Positions 20,877 to 27,733 of a stretch of 27,733 nt of DNA are shown piece by piece. Under the pieces are notes generated by a model. That model was not told the origin of the DNA and did no database searches. It saw only the letters and a program-made list of their open reading frames with translations. How positions within the stretch are numbered: the stretch's first letter is position 1; each line of letters begins with the position of its first letter. Position numbers and translations under genes: made by a program. Source of the DNA: Chromera velia (Eukaryota; Sar; Chromeraceae); assembly GCA_018398765.1 (NCBI GenBank), contig JAHBMJ010001037.1:9170-36902 (forward strand). The letters are read 5' to 3'.

Positions 20877-22907
20877 TCAGCTCTCTGTCTTGAAGGGCGA
20901 GCGGAGGATTCGTGTGTGATCTGCCGCGGAGGCGTCGGAGAAGTCGAAGGGCCCCATCCACACCCACAGGATGAAGGCCTGGACGCCCACGATTAGCAGA
21001 GGGAGGAAGACCGTGAGCTCGGAAATTAGCTGCGCCCTTTCCACAGGCCCCGTCATGCGAACCTTCTGACCCTCATAATTCTCCGACGTGGCGTTCTATC
21101 GCTTGGCCACTTCGAAGGCAATCACCAGAATGACTGCGAACGAAATCAGCCAGGCAGAAAAGGAAAACCTGCAGGTGTCATGCACAGACGGGGAATTAAA
21201 GAGCTTTGCGCTGAAATTGTTCTGTTTATTTGTTTAGCACGGAATGGAATCAGACTGCATGACAATGCTGTGCGAGGACAAGAAAGAGAAACCCCAGGCA
21301 TGCAGGCCAAGCTTCGTCTTGTGTGCATGTGTCGACACGCAGCGCTAGAGAATTTAATAATGCATAACATGCATGCATTTTTGTGTGAAAGGATCTAAGG
21401 AGCCTTTCATACATGAAGAGTTCCTTCCTTCAATTCAAACGATCGAGGGAGCCGTTTTTTGAGAAGATATTCAGAACTTCGAATCGAGATCAGATCGATA
21501 GCCATGCAAACAATGCAAACAAAGGAGGGAAACGCACGTGGGGCATTTGACTTTCTTCTGCTTACAGCTAGAGTCTCTTCCGGGTTTCTTTCCACTTAAA
21601 TCTGAATCGATCGGTACTACAGACTCCTTCTTTCTCGGCAAATCATATACCCTTACGCACATCGAGCTCGGAAACGTGGGTAGAAAACATACTCCCGTAT
21701 AGATCGATGGCTGAATCTGCAGCATGATGGCATATTTCGATTGACACTCCATAGAGATCCTTCGAGGGTCGTCTCTGCAACCTGCCTGACTAACTGACTG
21801 ACCAGGTGACTACGGAGACAGTTCCGATGAAGACACCCACAATGGTCAGGTAGGCCATCACCGTTGTAAGGCCAAGACCTGCAGGCCGCTATATGAGGCT
21901 CATCTCATCACAGCAGTCCTTAGACCTACACGCCATGTCGCCGATAGCCTCCGTGGTGACCATGGCAAACGCGACCGCGCACCCGCTCAACCCCGAGGCC
22001 AAGCAAACGAGCACCACCCCCATGGGCAGGTGCATGTGGAACTGGAAGGATGCCGCATCCTGCTGGTCGAAGTCGATGAACTCCATGCCGAAGACCAGAC
22101 AACTGAGGATACCCAGGAAGAGGGCGGGGGTCGCAAACGTGAAGAGGAAGGGCAGGGCCCCCTTCATCAGATTGGTAGTGATGCCGTCCAGCATCTCCAA
22201 GATGGTCTGTCTCTTGAACTTATCAAAGTTTTTCCGCTGAACTTCCTTATACTTCCCCCCCTCTAGCTCAAACAAGGCAGAGTTTGCCCCTAGCCTTATG
22301 CATTCGTCAATGATCGCTTCGGTATCTGATTTTTTTAGACACGATTTGGGAACCTTGATGTCCGACAGCTGGAGCGTTCGAGGGAAGACGCTGCTGATCC
22401 CCTGAGCGACCACCTGGTCGTCCAGCTCAAGGATGAACAGAATCTCCACGGAGGCCAAGATCACCTCCCCCATTTCCATCTCGGCGCTGAGGATGCCGTG
22501 CGCCGCAGTCAGCATCACCTGGGCAGGGAATGCGATCGTGGACAGGAAGAGGAGAGGGTAGGCGACCCACTCGGTGCCGTAGGACCTCACCTGCAGCTTC
22601 TGTATGTTGCGGAGCCGCATGACGTTGAAGCCGAGCATGTCCTCGCGCACACTGCTGATGACTTTCAGGCAGACGAGGATGAGGGCGACAGTGCGGAGGA
22701 AGACGGAGAGAACGCTGAAGGCCGCGATATCGTTGGACAGGGCGAGGACCTGGACCACTGCCCGCACCATCACAAGAGGCTGCGGGGTGGTGGAGTTGAA
22801 GAACGAGTTGTCCAGGTTGTACAGTCCTGGGTTGATCGCCATGATGGCAATCACCTGCAATCACACACACACACACACATACACACACACTCACACACAC
22901 ACACACA

Positions 22908-22940
<33 letters not shown>

Positions 22941-23536
22941 TCATTGTGCATGGCAATCAACCGGGTGCATATTTTCGTACGCATTAATGCGCGTCTACTC
23001 ATTGAATGTATTGTGCACGCCCCCCCAAGAGTCAATGACGATACACAAGCCTCTCTCCGTCCCCATTTAGATACACCTTCATTCGATCTGGATTCATTTT
23101 TTGAGAAGGCACTCACCTGTACTGCGAAGGTCAATGCAAAGAGCACAAGGGCCAGCCAGGGGTGTGGGAGAGTCCTGGGGTCTTCCCTCAGTGCGGGGTT
23201 TCTCTTTGCATCCGGCCCCTCGTGGCTGTACGAGTTGAAGCAGCTGGCCACATAGACGTTCAACAGGTTTCCCGTCTCCATCTTGATCCAACCTTTCGTG
23301 GAGTCGTCCTCCTCTTCTTCCGTCTGGGTGTTTTCATCGCCCCATTCCATTGGAGCCTCGCTACGTACATTTCTTTGCCGCACTGCATAGGGGGCAGGGT
23401 ATGGCGGCTGTGGAGCATAAGGGTGGGGGGCGGGCTCGTGAGGGGAGAGCTGGGCGGGGTGGTGGGAAGAGGGCCCGACGGGGCCGTACGGGTACCCGAA
23501 GGCAGGACCCGAGGCGCTGGGATGAATGGAGGCCAT
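20877..23536 (-). CDS. Multi-pass membrane protein of unknown family; two in-frame TAG codons
   Basis: Inferred exons, in transcript order, are 23536-23117, 22854-21803 and 21168-20877, with agreeing phases (0 and 2). The first encodes a Pro/Tyr/His-rich cytosolic-looking tail (residues 1-55), an acidic stretch (TEEEEDD) and the first transmembrane segment. The second encodes about five hydrophobic segments, with a hydrophilic Lys-rich loop in between. The frame then meets TAG at 21891-21889, continues through another hydrophobic segment (LTTVMAYLTIVGVFIGTVSV) to a GTCAGTCAG donor, and resumes in exon 3, where a second TAG stands at 21098-21096 before a final hydrophobic segment and TGA at 20879-20877. 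Removing 51 bases (21929-21879, GTAGGT...TGCAG, phase 1) would excise the first TAG; a weaker 45-base option (21110-21066) exists for the second. Read to the first TAG the product is 461 residues. I do not recognise the family; a channel or transporter is conceivable. Intact, recoded or pseudogene are all open. Confidence 0.68.
22861..22939. repeat. (CA)n microsatellite in intron 1 of the membrane-protein gene
   Basis: About 80 bases of CA repeat with scattered interruptions, reading as TG repeat on the transcript strand, and ending six bases before the inferred acceptor TTGCAG. Long frames across it on both strands are low-complexity only. Confidence 0.85.
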
Positions 23537-23839
23537 GCTTTCTCAATTAACGAACGCTTGTTTGCTCGAGGGATCGGCCAAAGGAACGCCTAACTGTTTT
23601 GTGGAACAACAGAAGGAAAGATACGCGATCGAGATCAGTCGAAGAGTTCTCAGTCTGATAGACTGACATGCACCCTTGACTGCGATCTTTGTGTGTATGT
23701 ACTTTGGCGTTGTGTGATCTCTTCTGTTCTCTCTTGTTGCTGGTTGTCTTTCTTTCAATTGATTGATCGTCGGATGTATACACTGTCATGCGGACCGCTG
23801 AGTCGCTGTCTGACATTGTCTGACTCGGTGATTGCTACA
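23537..23839. promoter_or_regulatory. Upstream region of the membrane-protein gene
   Basis: This is the 5' flank of the minus-strand gene, up to the start of the GC-rich tandem repeat. No clear core promoter element is visible, so the label is positional. Confidence 0.3.
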
Positions 23840-24620
23840 TCTACTATACTTAATACGGCGAGCCCTTTTTTTTTAGCCACACGCGCCTGCATGCGTTTTG
23901 GATTAAAACTGGTTTTTTTAGACACACGTGCGGGGGGCGCGGGGTTTTTTTAACTCTCTTAATCCCCCAATTTTGGGTTTAGACACACGCGCGGGGGGCG
24001 CGGGGGCCCCGGAAAGACCACCGCCAAAAATGGTCCCGCAAGCGAAAAATTAACCAAACGCTACGGGTGAGTGCCTTGCGCGCGCCGCGCCATATATGAC
24101 TCGCGCCCGCGAAAAGGGTGAGTGCCTTGGAATTGAAATTATCCGGCTGGGGACATTTGACGGGCCATAAATGTTTGACGCGCCAGGCCGAAATATTTGA
24201 CGGGCCACAGATATTTGACGGGCCGGGCTATTGTTTGACGGGCCAGGGATATTTGATGAGCCTGACAGTCTTGACCGGCTCCTTTTTTTGATAGGCCAGG
24301 CTAGTCTACTATATTTAATACGGCAAGCCCTTTTTTTTTAGCTACACGCGCCTGCATGCGTTTTTTTAGACACACGCGCGGGGGGCGCGGGGACCCCAGA
24401 AAGACTACCATCAAAAATAGTCCCGCAAGCGAAAAATTAACCAAACGCTACAGGTGACTCCCCCAGGGTGAGTGCCTTGCGCGCGCCGCGCCATATGACT
24501 CGCGCCCGTGAAAAAGGTGAGTGCTTTGAAATTGAAATTATTCGGCTGGGGACATTTGACGTACAGGCCATAAATGTTTGACAGGCCAGGGATTTTTGGC
24601 GAGCCTGCCAGCCAAGCTTA
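23840..24620. repeat. Diverged tandem duplication of a GC-rich, minisatellite-bearing unit
   Basis: Copy 1 runs from about 23840 to 24300 and copy 2 from about 24305 to 24620. Shared landmarks in the same order are TCTACTATA, poly-T with CACGCGCCTGCATGCGTTTT, AGACACACGCGCGGGGGGCG, CCCGCAAGCGAAAAATTAAC, GTGAGTGCCTTGCGCGCG and GGCTGGGGACATTTGACG. Copy 1 has about 60 extra bases between two near-identical AGACACACG(T/C)GCGGGGGG segments (23920 and 23980), so copy 2 may have lost one by recombination. Each copy ends in a TTTGACGGGCC minisatellite. No coding potential is evident. Probably a repeat family or satellite. Confidence 0.8.
24154..24268. repeat. TTTGACGGGCC minisatellite, six units
   Basis: Units of 17-22 bases start at about 24154, 24171, 24193, 24211, 24230 and 24249, each with core TTTGACGGGCC (variants TTTGACGCGCC and TTTGATGAGCC). 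Three more diverged units follow the second large copy at 24553-24612. The spacing and internal variation do not fit a CRISPR array. Confidence 0.8.
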
Positions 24621-25324
24621 CTAACCAGCCTGCACCAAGGTATTTTAATAGGCCATGTACACGCTATTTTGACGGGACTAACGGCCGGTATGCTGGGACA
24701 TGCTATTATAATAAGAACCTAGAGAAGTATGTGCTCTTCAGACAGCTAAGCGCTTTAAGTTCTCCTACGGTGCACCGTTTGTTGAGAGAAGGCACGGTCT
24801 CCATCGGGTTAATCAATCATACCTTCCTTCATGGATCGATCAACGTGATACATGCAAGCGCGAAAAAGATAAAATGTATGCAAAAAAAGAAAAATCCAAA
24901 GAGCAAAAAAAGATAAATGCATGCATCTCGCTCACACCGCACGCACAACATATTTGTCCGGTACAGCACATCATCACAGTGCCATATAGTCACTCGATCC
25001 CAGGATCAACAAACCGCCCACGCTAGAGAACGCGCGCCCCCCCCTCCGTTCCGCCACTGTCTTTTCTCTATCACTGTAGGCTTTGTGTGCAAAGAAAAGC
25101 CGCAGGTAATGCAGGGCATCTAGAATAAATCAGTCGAAGAGTTCAGAAGTTATGCCTACACGTTGGAATACTATGCATTCAATTAAGTCAGAAGAATACA
25201 GAGTCTACGTAACAACCCGTGCATACGCATCCATTCATAAATTAGGAGAGGAGAAGCAGTGCGTACCACTCCATGTAAAAACGATTTATGCAAAAAAGAA
25301 AAAGATCATTGATACACCAGCAGC
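24621..25324. other. Sequence between the GC-rich repeat and the retrotransposon frame
   Basis: The right part should contain the 3' untranslated region of the minus-strand retrotransposon. Two similar A-rich words (TGCAAAAAAAGAAAAA at about 24881 and TGCAAAAAAGAAAAA at about 25288) lie about 400 bases apart. I see no clear poly-T on this strand marking a retrotransposon tail, so its 3' end is undefined. Open frames such as 24578-24916 look accidental. Confidence 0.4.
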
Positions 25325-27733
25325 TCAGCAAACAAACACATCAGTAGAGTCTTTTGATAGCAACCACTTTCTCTCTCTTTCTTGGGCTCTGTCTAATTTG
25401 GCTTCAATTTCGGCTACAATTGCATTCAGAGCCTCTCGCTCTGCTCTTGTTTCTGTGCATTCAGTCAGCCGGTGCAGTAGATCGTCTGCTTTGCCCCTGC
25501 ATACAGGGCAAACCGCGTCTTCCAGCCCTCTGTACGGTGCATGGGGGCGACCACCAAGCAACATATACAGCAAGGCTGAAAAAGGGCCTGAGGACCAGAT
25601 CGTAGCGCGAGGAAGGGAAACGAAAAGGGGGGATGAAGGGGATGAAGGAAAAGTAGAGGAAAGGAAGAGGAGAGACGAACGTTGGGCAGTAGGATAAGAT
25701 GTTTGGAACACATTCGGTCTGACGCCTCTGCCAAACTGCAAAACCGCCCCCCGTGAAGCGGCCCTTTCTAGACAACCATCAATCCATTCATCAACTTCCC
25801 GGTTGATCACTGCTCAGAGTCTTAAGAGAAGGAAACAGCCAAGCTTGGTGGCTTTCTTTCTTCTTCTGATGGTTGGATTGACAGTCATAAATTCTTCCAA
25901 TCCGGTCGACCCAATCAATTTTTGTGCGTGCATCATAGAGGAAGGACAATCACCATTCATTAAAGCCGACCAGGCACCCGCGGGCATCTTGAGGTCAATA
26001 TGTTTTAAGTTAGTCAAATACCCAGCAAGTCTCATCGACACATGCACACGTGCAGGAAGTAGACCGACAGCACACAGAGTAGGTACACGGAAAGAAGAGA
26101 GAGACAGATTCAAAGCCCAATGGACAAAGCGCAATTGAAGGATATCTAATGCATCCATGTCTGACTTGCGGATAGGCAGACAGTCAAACGCGTATAGAGC
26201 AACAGGCAACCAGAAAGTGCATAAACACAAAATTTTTGCTACGGGGGGCAGGCGACCTAAAGAGACTGCCATGCTCTTTGCATGACCTATCCGTCTACTC
26301 GCTATGCTAAGCCTTTCTTCTATTACCTCCCTTAAGTCTCCCCCTTCAAACAAAAAAACACCCAGATACTTATACGACCCCACTCTCTCGACTTCTTTTC
26401 CCTCAAACATAAGCCTGCCTTCAATTGCAGGGTAAAAGTCGGACAGACGCATGATTTTCGTCTTTTTTAAATTAACAGTGAGCCCTCTCTCTTCACAGAA
26501 AGAATTCAATTCATTCAAGCTGACCTGCAAGTCATACACGCTCTCAGCAACGAGGACAAGGTCATCGGCATAACCAAGGCTATCGCACTCAACCCCACCG
26601 AGCAGAACCTCTGCACGACCGGAAGCCTTCACTCTTTCATGCAGATCATTGATGAAAATCAAGAAGAGAAGAGGGGAGAGAGGATCCCCTTGTTTCACCC
26701 CTTTCTCTTCCTTGAACATAAAAGGGCTGCCAGTGATGCTTCCGTACACATTTGTATACATTGCCCGAATCATTTTGACATCAACTGCACTCACTCCCTG
26801 CTTCAGCAAAACTTTAAACAAAACATCCCTGGGTAGGGAGTCAAAGGCTTTGCTGAAGTCTACAAAGCATGCTAACAAGGACTTCTTTCGTTTCTTTGCC
26901 TTTTGCATCAGCGCAGTAAGTGCCCCGATGGCTTCTCTTATTCCTACCCCTTGCTGAAAACCCAACTGCCTATGGTCAATCTTCACTTGCGATGTAAGAC
27001 GGGCAGAGAGGAGTGAAGAAAAGAGTTTTGGTAAGAGTAAGATAACATGAATCGGACGCCATTCACCAGGGTCGGGGGAAGGAGGCCCCTTTGGAACCGG
27101 ACAGATTTTAATTACACTCCATTCATCTTGCCAAGCGGATGTCAAGTGAATTAAGTTCAAATGGATAAATAACAAAGCACGAGAAAGAGGCGAATATTGA
27201 AAGCAGAGGGAGAGGTGGTTGGGGGCGAGTCCGGACAACCCTGCAGCCTTTTCTTCCTTTGTGGACCGGAGGACTTTCCTTATTTCTTCTATGCAAAAAT
27301 AAGGGCGAGACGGAGGGATTGGTGGGGGCAAAGGGGGAGAGTGAATACCAGAAGGAACTTGATGAAAATAGGTATGCAGTTACGAAAAAACGCCAGGGTG
27401 CAAAGAAGAGTTAAAAACAGGTGGGGCTGGCTGCGAAGGAGGGAAAGGGGGAGCACTTTCTTGTGCAGATTCCCTGCCAGAGGGAGAGTCGGCGAAGATG
27501 GAAGCCCAGTGACAGGAAAAGTCTTTTACTGAAGGCTGGGAACCAGGAGGGGCTTTCTCTCTATTGCTTCTTTGCAGCTTTCTTCTCAATGACCAGACCT
27601 TTGAAGGGTTAGAGGACAACTCGAGTGCAACCTTTTCTGCACAGAGCTTTTCGTACGCCTTTCTTTTCCTGTTGTGCAATCGCTGACATCTGCGGGCCTG
27701 CCTCTCAACTGTCTGTCTTAAGGCAACCACGTT
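25325..27733 (-). mobile_element. LINE-type (non-LTR) retrotransposon, 3' part, broken
   Basis: One minus-strand reading frame runs from the window edge to a stop at 25327-25325 and reads, in order, a Lys/Arg-rich linker (27730-27383), a reverse transcriptase domain, a thumb/connection region, and a C-terminal CX2CX8HX4C cluster (CPVC...H...C, within 25325-25810). It is interrupted in frame by TAA at 27382-27380 and by TGA at 25816-25814, so it is not an active copy unless those are read through. The endonuclease domain expected upstream would lie beyond 27733. No LTRs are seen. The element is absent from the introns of neighbouring genes in this window. Confidence 0.88.
25814..27331 (-). pseudogene. 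Reverse transcriptase domain of the LINE
   Basis: A 505-codon open stretch between the two in-frame stops. Reverse transcriptase landmarks are present in order: FVDFSKAFD at residues 156-164 of the stretch (first catalytic Asp), GVKQGDPLSP at 211-220, and YADDLVLVAES at 254-264 with the catalytic Asp pair. GFQQGVGIREAIGAL at 124-138 and the YLGVFL segment after the palm are typical of non-LTR elements. Copying RNA by target-primed reverse transcription is the family's role. It starts and stops on nonsense codons rather than at a natural start, so I call it a fragment of a larger broken ORF2. Confidence 0.9.

Noticed and set aside
22498-23070. Plus-strand frames of 127-190 codons over the CA repeat
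   Set aside because: They are antisense to the membrane-protein exon and include a His/Thr low-complexity run from the microsatellite.
24154-24268. CRISPR-like spacing of TTTGACGGGCC units
   Set aside because: The repeat core is too short and degenerate, the intervals are under 12 bases, and the setting is a eukaryotic genome without cas genes.
25152-25697. 181-codon plus-strand frame
   Set aside because: It lies opposite the C-terminal zinc-cluster region of the LINE and is its antisense shadow.

Overview
This is a nuclear window from a eukaryote. Three genes are split by GT-AG introns of about 125-635 bases, the intergenic DNA is full of microsatellites, and there are inverted-repeat transposon remnants and a LINE-type reverse transcriptase. 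Balanced base composition, long pyrimidine- and TG-rich introns ending in TGCAG, and the mix of genes would suit a free-living photosynthetic alveolate such as a chromerid, or another complex alga. I cannot fix the species from sequence alone.

Layout. 1-1361: flank with a near-perfect tandem duplication of 287 bases. 1362-5488 (+): alanyl-tRNA synthetase in four exons, reconstructed to 1035 residues. 5489-7609: intergenic, with an AT-rich palindromic stretch and a 42-44 base triplicated repeat. 7610-9109 (-): intronless 12-helix major facilitator transporter that looks bacterial. 9823-14067 (+): multicopper oxidase in eight exons, reconstructed to 702 residues, with all four copper motifs, an N-terminal hydrophobic segment and a C-terminal GDEL. 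14068-17407: long intergenic stretch of microsatellites. 17408-19470: three inverted-repeat structures, two of them good candidates for non-autonomous DNA transposons. 20877-23536 (-): a multi-pass membrane protein of unknown family in at least three exons, whose otherwise coherent reading frame crosses two TAG codons. 23840-24620: a diverged, GC-rich tandem duplication carrying a TTTGACGGGCC minisatellite. 25325-27733 (-): 3' part of a LINE-type retrotransposon, broken by two stops and running off the window.

The genes do not form a pathway. The transporter and the oxidase are divergent and share a 713-base upstream region, so common control is possible but unproven. The most unusual observations are the repeated 5' splice-site sequence GTCNGTC(AG) in all three spliced genes, where C replaces the usual purine at intron position +3, and the two in-frame TAG codons of the membrane protein gene. 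All exon structures were inferred by hand from reading-frame phase, family motifs and splice dinucleotides; no transcripts were available.
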